Source: Proteus columbae (GTDB taxonomy: Bacteria; Pseudomonadota; Gammaproteobacteria; Enterobacterales; Enterobacteriaceae). From it: a stretch of 64,000 nt of DNA. Position numbers and translations under genes: made by a program. The notes beneath the pieces are model-generated. The model was not told the origin of the DNA. It saw nothing but the letters and a program-made list of their open reading frames with translations, and searched no databases. The DNA lies in contig NZ_NGVR01000017.1 in NCBI RefSeq assembly GCF_002777965.1, positions 62,001 through 126,000 on the forward strand, in the 5' to 3' direction. Positions 10,019 to 19,960 of this stretch are shown piece by piece (the stretch's first letter is position 1; each line of letters opens with the position of its first letter).

Positions 10019-10909
10019 CTATTTGTGAGCAGGTGTTGGATTTTGTGGTGTCTTTTTATCTTGACGATAAGCCCATACCATAAAAATAATACCCAACAAA
10101 ATCATTGGAATTGAAAGTATTTGTCCCATACTCACACCACCAAATAACCCTAGTTGTGCGTCAGGTTGACGGAAGAATTCAACAATAATACGGAATGCAC
10201 CATAACCAATCAGGAATAGACCCGACACACTACCGACGGGACGATTTTTACGCACAAAAATATTCAGAATAATAAATAACACCACGCCTTCTAACAGCAT
10301 TTCATAAAGCTGAGAGGGATGACGAGGTAAAACACCATATTCTTGAATAATAGGCAGTAACGTTGTGGGATCTTGGGCAACAAGCTGGAGATCTGCAGAA
10401 CGAGATGTTGGGAATAAGAAAGCCCAAGGCGTATCTAATGTGACGCGTCCCCATAATTCACCATTAATAAAATTACCAATACGGCCTAAGCCTAAACCAA
10501 ATGGAATTAAAGGTGCCACAAAATCAGCCACTTGGAAAAATTTACGTTTAGTGCGTTTAGCAAACCAAATCATGGCACAAATGACCCCAATTAAACCACC
10601 ATGGAACGACATTCCGCCATCCCATACTTTAAAGAGGTAAAGAGGATCATTTAAAAAGACAGGTAGGTTATAAAATAAAACATAACCTAAACGACCACCG
10701 ATAAATACCCCCACAAAACCGACATAAAGTAATGTTTCAACTTCATTTTTATTCCAACCACTATTCGGTTTTGCAGCTCGACGATTTGCAAGCCATAAGG
10801 CAAAAACAAACCCAACTAAATACATCATACCGTACCAGTGTAATGACACAGGCCCGATAGAAAACATAACGGGATCAATCTCTGGAAATTTAAGGTAGCT
10901 TATACTCAT
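10019..10909 (-). CDS. lgt: Prolipoprotein diacylglyceryl transferase
   Basis: An inner-membrane enzyme that transfers diacylglycerol from phosphatidylglycerol to the lipobox Cys of prolipoproteins. The 296 residues contain about seven membrane segments. Conserved features are His103 in SFHGGLIG, Arg143 and Asn146 in the signature [16 protein letters not shown] (141-155), and Glu151. Length and residue numbering match E. coli Lgt. It lies between ptsP and thyA in the conserved order. The ATG follows AGGGAAT. Confidence 0.97.
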   Translation of the reverse strand: MSISYLKFPEIDPVMFSIGPVSLHWYGMMYLVGFVFALWLANRRAAKPNSGWNKNEVETLLYVGFVGVFIGGRLGYVLFYNLPVFLNDPLYLFKVWDGGMSFHGGLIGVICAMIWFAKRTKRKFFQVADFVAPLIPFGLGLGRIGNFINGELWGRVTLDTPWAFLFPTSRSADLQLVAQDPTTLLPIIQEYGVLPRHPSQLYEMLLEGVVLFIILNIFVRKNRPVGSVSGLFLIGYGAFRIIVEFFRQPDAQLGLFGGVSMGQILSIPMILLGIIFMVWAYRQDKKTPQNPTPAHK

Positions 10910-10988
10910 TATTCCCTACTTCACTTAATCAATAATTTCTGTGCTGGCTATTTATTACCAACATAGAAAAGGCTTATACGAAGGTCTA

Positions 10989-13235
10989 CTAAATACCCCC
11001 GCGAATTAATCCACCTAATCCTTGCCGTTCCATAAATTCAGAAGACAATTTTTTGATTTCTATTGCTGTTTCAGCTTGCAACACCTGTTGCATAAAAGGC
11101 TGTAACATCACAGGATCAAGATGGCGCAATAAGTATTTTACCCTAGGTAAACTACGACCACTCATGCTTAACTGCCTAAAACCGAGCCCTATTAACAGCA
11201 ATGCCCCTATTGGCGTACCCGCCATTTCACCACAAACACTCACTGGCAATTGATAATATTGGCATTGTGTTGCAATCAAATTCAGTGAACGCAATAACGC
11301 AGGATGTAAATTATCATAGAGTAATGCTACATGGGTATTATTACGATCGACTGCAAGTAAGTATTGAGTCAGATCGTTTGTTCCAACAGAGATAAAATCA
11401 ACTCGATTAGCTAATTGTGACAACATAAACACCAATGAAGGCACTTCAAGCATAATACCCAGCGGAGGTGGAACACATTCACATTTTAGCTCTCGACTAA
11501 CTTCATCACATGCTCTTAGCAGCAATGTTCTTGCTTCGTCAATTTCATCAATACTTGTCACCATCGGCAACAAAATTTTCAAATTTTTAAATTCGAGATT
11601 TGCTTTTAGCATTGCACGTAGCTGAATAAGGAAGATTTCGGGTTGATCAAGCAATATTCTTATTCCTCTCCAACCTAAGCAGGGATTTTCCTCATTAATT
11701 GGCATATAAGGAAGTTGCTTATCAGCACCAATGTCTAAAGCACGTAATACAACCGGTTTATCAGGGAAAAAAGAGAGTATTTCGCGGTAACGATTTTTCT
11801 GTTCATCTTCAGAAGGGAAACCGCTTTGTAGCATAAAAGGAATTTCTGTCCGATATAAACCAACGCCATCTATTCCCACACTAATGCGTTGTTCATACTT
11901 GATATTTAATCCCGCATTCAGTTGAACGCTAACTGCCTCACCATTTTTTAAAACCGCTTGCTGTTCAAGCTGCTCTTCTGCAATTTGGCTTAATACACTC
12001 TCTTCATCAATAATTTGTTTATATTCTTGAGTAATAAAAGGCTCTGGCTCAATAAATATTTCACCACGATAACCATCAAGAATAAGCATGCGATTATGTA
12101 AAAGCTCAGGTTGAATATCTGCTCCCATAATCGCAGGTATTCCCATCGCTCTAACAAGAATGGCAGAATGCGAGTGAGTTGCACCATCTCGAACAATGAC
12201 ACCAGCAAGTTGTTGCTCTGGTAACTCCGCCAATAAACTTGCACTTAATTCATCAGCGACCAAAATAAAACGCTCTGGCCAAATATTGGTTGAGCTTAGA
12301 TCATCATCTAAATGGAATAATAAACGGCGCCCTAATGCTTTAAGATCAGAGGCTCTCTCTCGCATATAACCATCTTTTAGGCTAGAAAATTGAGCGGCTA
12401 CTTTCTCAACCACCACTTTAACCGCCCATTCCGCAACATATCCCTGTGTAATGATTGTGGTCATTTTATGTTTAAGCTGTGGATCATTAAGTAAATGTGA
12501 GTAGAGATCAAATATGGCCGCACTCTCTTTTTGTGCATTCGCCATAAAGCGCTTACTAAAGCGACGACATTCTGCGGTAGCATCTTCTAAAGCGACCGTA
12601 AGTCGATTTAATTCGGCTTTTATATCAAGAGCGCTGGCTTTAAAGACATTTTCAAGGATAGGTTGAGAAACTTCCTGCCAACCATAAGCCATCACCACGC
12701 CAGTCGAAACCGAAAGTGCTTTAATACGGCTTTGGCGATATTGCCCAAAAAGCCCTTTAGTTTGTACTTGCGATAATGTGGCACCAAGCTGTGTCGCCAG
12801 CGTCACCATAAAAGATTCTTCGCTTTCATTAAATAAGCGGCGCTCTTTTTGCTGAACGACTAATACACCAAGGAGTTGACGACGATAGACAATTGGAACG
12901 CCAAGAAAAGCGCGGAGATCATCTTCTTTAACTTGAGGAAGGTATTTAAAACTAGGATGTTCGCGAATATCAGCGAGGTTGATAAGTTCTGAAAGACGTC
13001 CCACTTCACCAACAACGCCCTCATCAAATGAAAGGCTAACGGCTCGCCCTCTAGGCTTTTTTAACCCTTTGGTCGCCATAAGATAAAAACAACTACGTTG
13101 TTTATCGGCAAGATAGATAGAACACACATCCGTGTGCATTGCCTGACACGTTTCCTTGACTAAGAGTTCAAGCGCTTCTGGAAGCCCTGCTGCCATAGCC
13201 ACTTTTTCTACAATTTCTCGCAAACGTGTCAGCAT
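10989..13235 (-). CDS. ptsP: PtsP, enzyme I-Ntr, PEP-protein phosphotransferase
   Basis: The first enzyme of the nitrogen-related PTS. It takes phosphate from PEP and passes it to NPr and EIIA-Ntr in the cytoplasm. The 748 residues equal the E. coli length. An N-terminal GAF domain (about 1-160) is followed by the phosphohistidine domain with His356 in ATHSHSAI, and by the PEP-binding barrel with the GVGLYRTEIPFM and ISVGTNDLTQY signatures. It lies 8 bases after rppH, so the two are surely one transcript, as in E. coli. Confidence 0.97.
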   Translation of the reverse strand: MLTRLREIVEKVAMAAGLPEALELLVKETCQAMHTDVCSIYLADKQRSCFYLMATKGLKKPRGRAVSLSFDEGVVGEVGRLSELINLADIREHPSFKYLPQVKEDDLRAFLGVPIVYRRQLLGVLVVQQKERRLFNESEESFMVTLATQLGATLSQVQTKGLFGQYRQSRIKALSVSTGVVMAYGWQEVSQPILENVFKASALDIKAELNRLTVALEDATAECRRFSKRFMANAQKESAAIFDLYSHLLNDPQLKHKMTTIITQGYVAEWAVKVVVEKVAAQFSSLKDGYMRERASDLKALGRRLLFHLDDDLSSTNIWPERFILVADELSASLLAELPEQQLAGVIVRDGATHSHSAILVRAMGIPAIMGADIQPELLHNRMLILDGYRGEIFIEPEPFITQEYKQIIDEESVLSQIAEEQLEQQAVLKNGEAVSVQLNAGLNIKYEQRISVGIDGVGLYRTEIPFMLQSGFPSEDEQKNRYREILSFFPDKPVVLRALDIGADKQLPYMPINEENPCLGWRGIRILLDQPEIFLIQLRAMLKANLEFKNLKILLPMVTSIDEIDEARTLLLRACDEVSRELKCECVPPPLGIMLEVPSLVFMLSQLANRVDFISVGTNDLTQYLLAVDRNNTHVALLYDNLHPALLRSLNLIATQCQYYQLPVSVCGEMAGTPIGALLLIGLGFRQLSMSGRSLPRVKYLLRHLDPVMLQPFMQQVLQAETAIEIKKLSSEFMERQGLGGLIRGGI

Positions 13236-13243
13236 AGTGTTAT

Positions 13244-13774
13244 CTAATACCTTTTACGCCGATATCCATACGATGGACGCGGTAAAGACACTTGTTCTTG
13301 CAATGGCATGACTACGGGTGCGAACTCTTTCATTACACGCCGATAAACATCACGTTTAAAAGAGACGACTTGTCGAACAGGATACCAGTAACTCACCCAA
13401 CGCCAGCCATCAAATTCTGGCGTTTTGCTTTGTTGAACATTAATGTCTTTATCATTACTTGTTAACTGCAAAAGGAACCAACGCTGTTTTTGTCCAATAC
13501 AAACAGGTTTTGTGTCCCAACGCACCAAACGCTTAGGTAACTTGTAACGTAACCAGTTACGTGTGGAGGCAAGAATTTTGACATCCTTGCGACTTAACCC
13601 AACTTCTTCGAACAACTCTCGGTACATTGCCTGCTCTGGCGATTCTCCAGGATTAATTCCCCCTTGAGGAAACTGCCATGAATGTTGCCCATAGCGACGA
13701 GCCCAAAGCACTTGCCCTTGCCGATTACAGATTACAATCCCTACATTCGGGCGGTAGCCATCATCATCGATCAC
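13244..13774 (-). CDS. rppH: RNA pyrophosphohydrolase RppH
   Basis: A Nudix hydrolase that removes pyrophosphate from the 5' end of mRNA and so starts RNase E-dependent decay. The 176 residues match the E. coli length. The Nudix box spans residues 38-60, with the REXXEE core as RELFEE. The start is GTG at 13774 after GAGGTAG, giving the family N-terminus [12 protein letters not shown]. It is the first gene of the rppH-ptsP pair and divergent from the TPP riboswitch of thiB. Confidence 0.97.
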   Translation of the reverse strand: MIDDDGYRPNVGIVICNRQGQVLWARRYGQHSWQFPQGGINPGESPEQAMYRELFEEVGLSRKDVKILASTRNWLRYKLPKRLVRWDTKPVCIGQKQRWFLLQLTSNDKDINVQQSKTPEFDGWRWVSYWYPVRQVVSFKRDVYRRVMKEFAPVVMPLQEQVSLPRPSYGYRRKRY

Positions 13775-13891
13775 TAGACTACCTCAATAACCAAATTTGA
13801 AAGATAACTCATTGTTTCATACTACCCACAAACGGTAAACCTCTATCAACAGACTTTGCACGGCGCACGTATTTATCTACAATGGGAAAGT

Positions 13892-13966
13892 CTCAACGGG
13901 GTGCCTATTTAGGCTGAGAAAAACTCGTGGAACCTGATCCAGCTAATACTGGCGTAGGGATTTGAG
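13892..13966 (+). promoter_or_regulatory. TPP riboswitch (THI element) of thiBPQ
   Basis: The conserved THI box is clear: GGGGTGCC, then GGCTGAGA, then GAACCTGATCCAG, and AATACTGGCGTAGGGA. The closing helix P1 is formed by CTCAA at 13892-13896 and TTGAG at 13962-13966. It lies 76 bases before the thiB start and is expected to repress thiBPQ when thiamine pyrophosphate is plentiful. The spacing to the ribosome site GAGGA suggests translational control, which is an inference. Confidence 0.96.
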
Positions 13967-14042
13967 TCAGGATGTTGCAATATTCATTAGTTTGCCATCC
14001 TCACTCCTCAGATCCTACCTGACTTTTACTGAGGAACTAAAC

Positions 14043-15056
14043 GTGTTAACTAAATCACTTCGCTTAACTTTCCTTCTGGGCGCACTGGGCATTATGAGCA
14101 CTTTTTCAACTCAAGCCTTAGCTCAAAAACCCACACTCACTGTTTACACTTATGATTCATTTACCGCAGATTGGGGCCCAGGGCCTGCAATAAAAAAGGC
14201 GTTTGAACAGCAATGTGATTGTGAGCTAAAACTGGTTGCTCTGTCTGATGGAGTGTCTTTACTTAATCGCTTACGTATGGAAGGTAATAAAAGTAAGGCA
14301 GATATTATTTTAGGATTAGATAACAATCTGATCCACGCAGCAAAAGAAACCGGACTTTTCGCACCAAGTCATATCGATACCTCCAAACTCACCTTACCTG
14401 AAAAATGGACTGACGATACCTTTGTGCCTTATGACTACGGTTACTTTGCTTTTATTTATGATAAGAACCGCATTGCTAATCCCCCAAAAAGTATGGCTGA
14501 ACTGTTAAATAGCAAAGAAAAGTGGAAGATTTTGTATCAAGATCCTCGCACCAGCACACCGGGTTTGGGTTTAATGCTATGGATGCAGTCACTTTATCCT
14601 GAAAATACAGCCACTGAATGGAAAAAATTGTCAGAGAAAACGCTGACAGTGACTAAAGGTTGGAGTGAGTCTTATGGATTATTCTTAAAAGGCGAAGGTG
14701 ATTTTGTACTTAGCTACACATCATCTCCGGGTTATCACATTTTAGCGGATAAAAAAGATAACTATGCTGCTGCTATTTTTGATGAAGGGCATTACTTACA
14801 AGTCGAAGTTGCCGCAAAACTCAAATCGAGCAAACAACCTGAATTAGCGCAGCAATTTATGCAATTTATGCTCACCCCTGCTTTCCAAGAAACGATACCT
14901 ACAACCAATTGGATGTATCCAGTTATTGATATGCCATTACCGGATGTCTATTCCGTGATGCCGATACCTGAAAAATCATTGCAATTTAATGCGGATGTTG
15001 TCGCCAAAGAGCGCCAAACATGGACGCGCAATTGGCAATCTGCGGTTAGTCGCTAA
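14043..15056 (+). CDS. thiB: Thiamine/TPP ABC transporter, periplasmic binding protein
   Basis: Binds thiamine, thiamine phosphate and TPP in the periplasm for the ThiPQ importer. The start is GTG at 14043, six bases after GAGGA. This gives a 337-residue protein (E. coli 327) with a good signal peptide: KSLRLTF, a hydrophobic core and a likely cut after QALA. The mature part starts KPTLTVYTYDSF, typical of the family. A longer reading that begins with TTG at 13962 lies inside the riboswitch and is rejected. The stop overlaps the thiP start by one base (TAATG). Confidence 0.95.
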   Translation: MLTKSLRLTFLLGALGIMSTFSTQALAQKPTLTVYTYDSFTADWGPGPAIKKAFEQQCDCELKLVALSDGVSLLNRLRMEGNKSKADIILGLDNNLIHAAKETGLFAPSHIDTSKLTLPEKWTDDTFVPYDYGYFAFIYDKNRIANPPKSMAELLNSKEKWKILYQDPRTSTPGLGLMLWMQSLYPENTATEWKKLSEKTLTVTKGWSESYGLFLKGEGDFVLSYTSSPGYHILADKKDNYAAAIFDEGHYLQVEVAAKLKSSKQPELAQQFMQFMLTPAFQETIPTTNWMYPVIDMPLPDVYSVMPIPEKSLQFNADVVAKERQTWTRNWQSAVSR

Positions 15057-16636
15057 TGGGAAGATGGCTTATCCCGGGGCTATGTGCCTCGGGTTTACTG
15101 CTTACTGTAGCGTTATTGTCATTTGGTGCATTGTGGTTTAACGCGCCAAGTGGCGAGCTGTCCTCGATTTTTGCTGATGAATATTTATGGCATGTCGTCC
15201 GCTTTACTTTCTGGCAAGCCTTTTTATCTGCGCTGTTTTCGATATTACCTGCTATTTGGCTCGCCAAAGCACTCTATCGACGCCAATTTAAAGGGCGAAC
15301 ACTGTTTTTACGCCTATGTGCCATGAGTCTTGTGTTACCTGTTCTAGTTGCACTTTTCGGTATTTTAACGGTTTATGGCAGAGTGGGATGGATTGCTCAA
15401 ATTTGTGAATGGCTAGGGATCGACTACCAGTTTACTCCTTATGGCTTACAAGGGATTTTATTAGCTCACATTTTTTTCAATATGCCATTAGCAACCAGAA
15501 TGCTCTTGCAAGCACTTGAAAGTATTTCGTCAGAGCAACGCCAGTTAGCTTCACAATTAGGCATGAATGGCTGGCAACGTTTTCGTTTTCTTGAGTTTCC
15601 CTATTTGTGGCGTCAAATGCTCCCTACCGCATCACTGATTTTTATGCTCTGCTTTGCAAGCTTTGCGACTGTGTTGGCATTAGGCGGTGGCCCCGCAGCA
15701 ACAACGGTTGAACTCGCTATTTATCAAGCACTAAGCTATGACTACGATTTACATCGTGCAGCACTTCTAGCCTTGATCCAACTCTTTTGTTGCTTAGGCT
15801 TAGTACTTCTCAGCCAAAAGCTAAAAGGCACCCTTTTTGTGGGAAATAGTCAAAAACAGCATTGGCGTGATCCTGACGATCCCCTCTTTAGTAAAGTAAC
15901 AGATGGCGTAATTATCGCACTTGCTATTCTCTTTTTAGTGCCGCCCATTTTAGCCGTGATCACTGATGGTCTTAATAGCCAATTTCTACGTGTCATACAG
16001 CAACCTGTACTTTGGCAAGCTTTTACAACTTCACTGATTATTGCTATTGGTGCGGGTATTGTTTGCGTTGTATTAACGATGATGTTGCTATGGAGTAGTC
16101 GAGAACTTCGCTTACGCCATTTTAAAAAAGCAGGACAAACCATGGAAATGAGTGGTTTGATTATTCTAGCGATGCCGGGCATTGTATTGGCAACAGGCTT
16201 TTTTCTGTTATTAAACAATACGATTGGATTACCTGAATCACCTTATATTTTAGTGATTTTGACCAACGCATTAATTGCCATTCCCTATGCCTTAAAAGTG
16301 CTTGAAAACCCGATGAATGATATCGCTTCACGTTATGGCCTTTTGTGTCAGTCGCTAAATTTACAAGGAATAAACCGACTCCGTTGGATAGAACTACGTG
16401 CATTAAAAAAACCAATCTCACAAGCACTTGCCTTTGCTTGTGTCATTTCTATTGGTGACTTTGGTATTGTTGCCCTATTTGGTAATGAAACATTTAGAAC
16501 ATTACCTTTCTATCTTTATCAGCAAATTGGCGCTTATCACACGCAAGATGGAGCGGTAACAGCCATGATCTTATTGCTACTTTGCTTCTCTCTTTTTAGC
16601 CTAATAGAACGATTGGCAGGAAAATCTCATGATTAA
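15056..16636 (+). CDS. thiP: Thiamine/TPP ABC transporter permease
   Basis: The membrane subunit of the thiamine importer, about 12 helices in two homologous halves. The 526 residues compare with 536 in E. coli. The cytoplasmic EAA-type loops that dock ThiQ are [19 protein letters not shown] (about residue 163) and [15 protein letters not shown] (about residue 430). It overlaps thiB by 1 base and thiQ by 8, a tightly coupled operon under the TPP riboswitch. Confidence 0.95.
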   Translation: MGRWLIPGLCASGLLLTVALLSFGALWFNAPSGELSSIFADEYLWHVVRFTFWQAFLSALFSILPAIWLAKALYRRQFKGRTLFLRLCAMSLVLPVLVALFGILTVYGRVGWIAQICEWLGIDYQFTPYGLQGILLAHIFFNMPLATRMLLQALESISSEQRQLASQLGMNGWQRFRFLEFPYLWRQMLPTASLIFMLCFASFATVLALGGGPAATTVELAIYQALSYDYDLHRAALLALIQLFCCLGLVLLSQKLKGTLFVGNSQKQHWRDPDDPLFSKVTDGVIIALAILFLVPPILAVITDGLNSQFLRVIQQPVLWQAFTTSLIIAIGAGIVCVVLTMMLLWSSRELRLRHFKKAGQTMEMSGLIILAMPGIVLATGFFLLLNNTIGLPESPYILVILTNALIAIPYALKVLENPMNDIASRYGLLCQSLNLQGINRLRWIELRALKKPISQALAFACVISIGDFGIVALFGNETFRTLPFYLYQQIGAYHTQDGAVTAMILLLLCFSLFSLIERLAGKSHD

Positions 16637-17330
16637 ATTAGAGCACCTTGCTTACACTTATGAACACCAACATCTTTTATTTAACCTAACAGTTAATGCA
16701 GGAGAACGCATTGCTGTGTTAGGGCCAAGTGGTGCAGGTAAAAGTACATTGCTCAGTTTAATCGCGGGTTTTTTACCCTCAGAAAAGGGGAGCCTGTTTC
16801 TTAATGGTCAAAATCATACCAAAACAGTCCCAGCAAAACGCCCTATTTCCATGTTATTTCAAGATAACAATCTATTTCCTCATTTAACGGTAAGGCAAAA
16901 TATTGGTTTAGGGTTAAATCCCGGTTTAAAACTGACTGAAGATCAAAAAGTACTATTAGAAAACCGAGCAGAACAAGTGGCGCTCAGTGAATATCTTGAA
17001 CGCTTACCGTCTCAATTATCAGGTGGTCAGCGTCAACGTGTCGCAATTGCACGTTGTTTGGTACGTGAACAGCCGATTTTATTACTCGATGAGCCTTTTT
17101 CTGCACTCGATCCTGCTTTACGCATTGAAATGCTGGCACTACTTGAGCAACTTTGTGATGAAAAAGCGTTAACCTTGTTGATGGTTTCTCATAGCTTAGA
17201 AGATGCAGCAAAAATTGCCTCAAGAGCGATTGTGATTGATAACGGTATGATTGTGTATGATGGAAATACGCAATCACTAATAAATGGTAAAGTGGATCAA
17301 TCACTTATTTTAGGTATCCCGTTTAATTAA
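16629..17330 (+). CDS. thiQ: Thiamine/TPP ABC transporter ATP-binding protein
   Basis: The ATPase that powers thiamine import through ThiP. The 233 residues carry Walker [10 protein letters not shown] at 32-40, the Q-loop in [10 protein letters not shown], the signature LSGGQ at 130-134, Walker B with DEP at 154-156, and the switch His in VSHSLEDA. It is the last gene of the thiBPQ operon. The ATG lies within the end of thiP. Confidence 0.96.
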   Translation: MIKLEHLAYTYEHQHLLFNLTVNAGERIAVLGPSGAGKSTLLSLIAGFLPSEKGSLFLNGQNHTKTVPAKRPISMLFQDNNLFPHLTVRQNIGLGLNPGLKLTEDQKVLLENRAEQVALSEYLERLPSQLSGGQRQRVAIARCLVREQPILLLDEPFSALDPALRIEMLALLEQLCDEKALTLLMVSHSLEDAAKIASRAIVIDNGMIVYDGNTQSLINGKVDQSLILGIPFN

Positions 17331-17346
17331 CCCCAGCCAAAATTAA

Positions 17347-17364
17347 CTGTATAAATAACCACTA
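17347..17364 (+). promoter_or_regulatory. Degenerate LexA-box-like sequence before polB
   Basis: CTGTATAAATAACCAC is followed by TA. The left half-site is consensus CTGT, but the right half CCAC/ACTA departs from ACAG. E. coli polB (dinA) has a functional SOS box at the same place with a very similar core. Whether LexA binds here is open. Confidence 0.35.
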
Positions 17365-17418
17365 TATTGACTATAATAAACACATCTTTAGTGAATTATT
17401 TGTGTTTATTGGGTGCTC

Positions 17419-19773
17419 ATGATTAGTCATACGGAACAAGGCTTTATTCTTACTCGCCACTGGAGCGACACGCCAAAAGGTATTGTCGTCTCTTATTGGC
17501 TGGCGACAGATAATGGCCCTCGTAAAATTATTGTTCCTATGCAACGCGCTATCGGTTTTGTTGCCCGCCAACATGAAACTGTTTTGCGCTCACTCGTTGA
17601 TAAAAATCCTGATATTGAAATTCGCCCTCTTGATTTAAAAGATTTCGAAAGACAACCCGTTTTTGGTATTTATTGCAAACAATACCGCCAACTTGTTCAA
17701 CTTGAGCAACAACTTAAAGAGCAGCATATCCGCCTTTATGAAGCGGATATCCGTCCCCATGAACGTTATATGATGGAGCGCTTTATCACCGCACCTGTTT
17801 GGTTTCGCTATCAACAAAATAATATTGCTACATTAAAACCCGCTCCTGATTATCGCCCTGTGCTTCAAACTGTCTCTTTAGATATTGAAACCAGTGAATT
17901 TGGTGAGCTTTACTCTATTGGGCTTGCAGGCTGTGGTGATAATGTGGTGTTTATGCTCACTGATGAGTTGCCCGCAGAATGTGAAAGCCAACAACCTCAA
18001 GGCTATCGCTTATGTTATGTCAGTAGCCGATTGCGTTTAATTGAGAAACTAAATGAATGGATACAACACCATGATCCCGATGCCATTATTGGTTGGAACT
18101 TAATTCAATTTGATCTGCGTATTTTGTACACACATGCCCAGCGGTATGGTGTCAGCTTATTATTAGGTCGTCAAAATAGTCCGTTAGAGTGGCGAGAGCA
18201 TGGGTTTAAAAAAGGTCATTTTTTTGCCTCAGCTCAAGGCCGTCTAATTATAGACGGGATCGAGGCTTTAAAAATGGCAACATGGAATTTCCCCTCTTTT
18301 AGCCTAGAATCGGTTGCTCAAACACTGTTAGGGGAAGGTAAAGCTATCGATACACCTTATGCCAGAATGGATGAAATTAATCGGCGCTTTAAAGAAGATA
18401 AACCCGCACTGGCTTATTATAACTGGCAAGATTGTGTCTTAGTGAACCGTATTTTTGATGCCACATCTCTTATGGCATTCTTATTAGAGCGAGCTTGTGT
18501 TACGGGGCTTTCCGTTGATAGAAGCGGAGGATCTGTGGCTGCATTTACGCATCTCTATCTCCCTTCGATGCATCGCATTGGATATGTTGCACCTAATCAA
18601 GGTGAAAAACCTGAAGAGCATAGCCCTGGTGGTTTTGTTATGGACTCGGCTCCCGGGTTATATGATTCTGTTGTTGTGCTTGATTACAAAAGCCTTTATC
18701 CCTCAATTATTCGTACTTTTTTAATTGACCCTGTAGGAATGATAGAAGGTATACATCAGCCTAATGACAAATTCGCAGTACAGGGATTTCGTCAAGCATG
18801 GTTTTCACGAGATAAACATTGCTTACCTGCTATTGTGTCGCAAATTTGGCATGAAAGAGATAATGCAAAATTACATAAAAATGCCCCGCTCTCTCAAGCG
18901 CTTAAAATTATTATGAATGCTTTCTATGGTGTTTTAGGCTCAGTAGGATGTCGCTTTTTTGATCCTCGCCTTGCTTCTTCGATTACTTTACGTGGTCATG
19001 AGATTATGAAAAAAACGCGAGAGTTAATTGAAGCGAAAGGCTATCAAGTTATTTATGGCGATACAGATTCAACCTTTGTTTGGCTGAAATCAGCACATAC
19101 AGAGCAACAAGCGCAACAGATTGGGTATCAATTAGTACAAGACGTAAACCAATGGTGGAAAACACATCTCTTTGAAAACTACCAACTAGATTGCAAATTA
19201 GAACTAGAATACGAAACCCATTATCGTCGCTTTTTAATGCCCACTATCCGAGGTATGGAAACCGGTAGCAAGAAACGCTACGCCGGGCTCAGCAAAGATA
19301 AAATGGTATTTAAAGGATTAGAAACCGTCAGAACTGATTGGACTCCCCTCGCTCAAAAATTTCAACAAGAGCTTTATACACGCATTTTTCATCAGCAGCC
19401 TTATCAGCAGTTTATTCGTGATTATGTCGCGGATACGCTTGCGGGAAAATATGATGAGAGATTAGTGTATCGTAAACGGTTACGTCGAAAATTATCAGAA
19501 TATCAGCACCACGTCCCCCCTCATGTCAAAGCAGCACGTAAGGCGGATGAATATAATTTATCCCAAAATAGACCTCAACAATATCAGCAAGGCGGTTGGA
19601 TTAGTTATATAATTACCCTCTTGGGGCCTGAGCCGTTAGAGCACATTACTACTGCACCTGATTATGAGCACTATATCAATAAGCAGTTAATGCCTATTGC
19701 CGATGCAATCCTACCTTTTATACAAGATGATTTTTCAACCTTGTTAAATGGGCAAATGACACTCTCATTTTAA
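17419..19773 (+). CDS. polB: DNA polymerase II
   Basis: A family B DNA polymerase with proofreading, involved in replication restart and lesion bypass. About 784 residues (E. coli 783). The exonuclease motif LDIETSE is near residue 155, polymerase motif A DYKSLYPS near 422, motif [10 protein letters not shown] near 498 and motif C YGDTDS near 546. The start is either GTG 17413 or ATG 17419. The ATG has a weak GGGTG site and gives an N-terminus closer to E. coli (GFILTRHW), so it is preferred. In E. coli the gene is SOS-induced; the box here is poor. Confidence 0.95.
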   Translation: MISHTEQGFILTRHWSDTPKGIVVSYWLATDNGPRKIIVPMQRAIGFVARQHETVLRSLVDKNPDIEIRPLDLKDFERQPVFGIYCKQYRQLVQLEQQLKEQHIRLYEADIRPHERYMMERFITAPVWFRYQQNNIATLKPAPDYRPVLQTVSLDIETSEFGELYSIGLAGCGDNVVFMLTDELPAECESQQPQGYRLCYVSSRLRLIEKLNEWIQHHDPDAIIGWNLIQFDLRILYTHAQRYGVSLLLGRQNSPLEWREHGFKKGHFFASAQGRLIIDGIEALKMATWNFPSFSLESVAQTLLGEGKAIDTPYARMDEINRRFKEDKPALAYYNWQDCVLVNRIFDATSLMAFLLERACVTGLSVDRSGGSVAAFTHLYLPSMHRIGYVAPNQGEKPEEHSPGGFVMDSAPGLYDSVVVLDYKSLYPSIIRTFLIDPVGMIEGIHQPNDKFAVQGFRQAWFSRDKHCLPAIVSQIWHERDNAKLHKNAPLSQALKIIMNAFYGVLGSVGCRFFDPRLASSITLRGHEIMKKTRELIEAKGYQVIYGDTDSTFVWLKSAHTEQQAQQIGYQLVQDVNQWWKTHLFENYQLDCKLELEYETHYRRFLMPTIRGMETGSKKRYAGLSKDKMVFKGLETVRTDWTPLAQKFQQELYTRIFHQQPYQQFIRDYVADTLAGKYDERLVYRKRLRRKLSEYQHHVPPHVKAARKADEYNLSQNRPQQYQQGGWISYIITLLGPEPLEHITTAPDYEHYINKQLMPIADAILPFIQDDFSTLLNGQMTLSF

Positions 19774-19960
19774 GTTGTGTCATTTTGCAGGTGACGGTTT
19801 GCTTTGCATCTATTAACATAACGCCCCTTTGGTGATAATTAGCTTTTCTTTGTTCGGGGAACACAAGCAATTTTTATCCCGCAGATTTTAATGACAACAC
19901 CGCAATACTGCATTCATTAATAATTCCTAAATTATATATTTGAGAGCTGAGTTTATATAT

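Noticed and set aside
13962..14042. Longer thiB start (TTG at 13962)
   Set aside because: It lies in the P1 helix of the TPP riboswitch and adds residues without homology before a good signal peptide.
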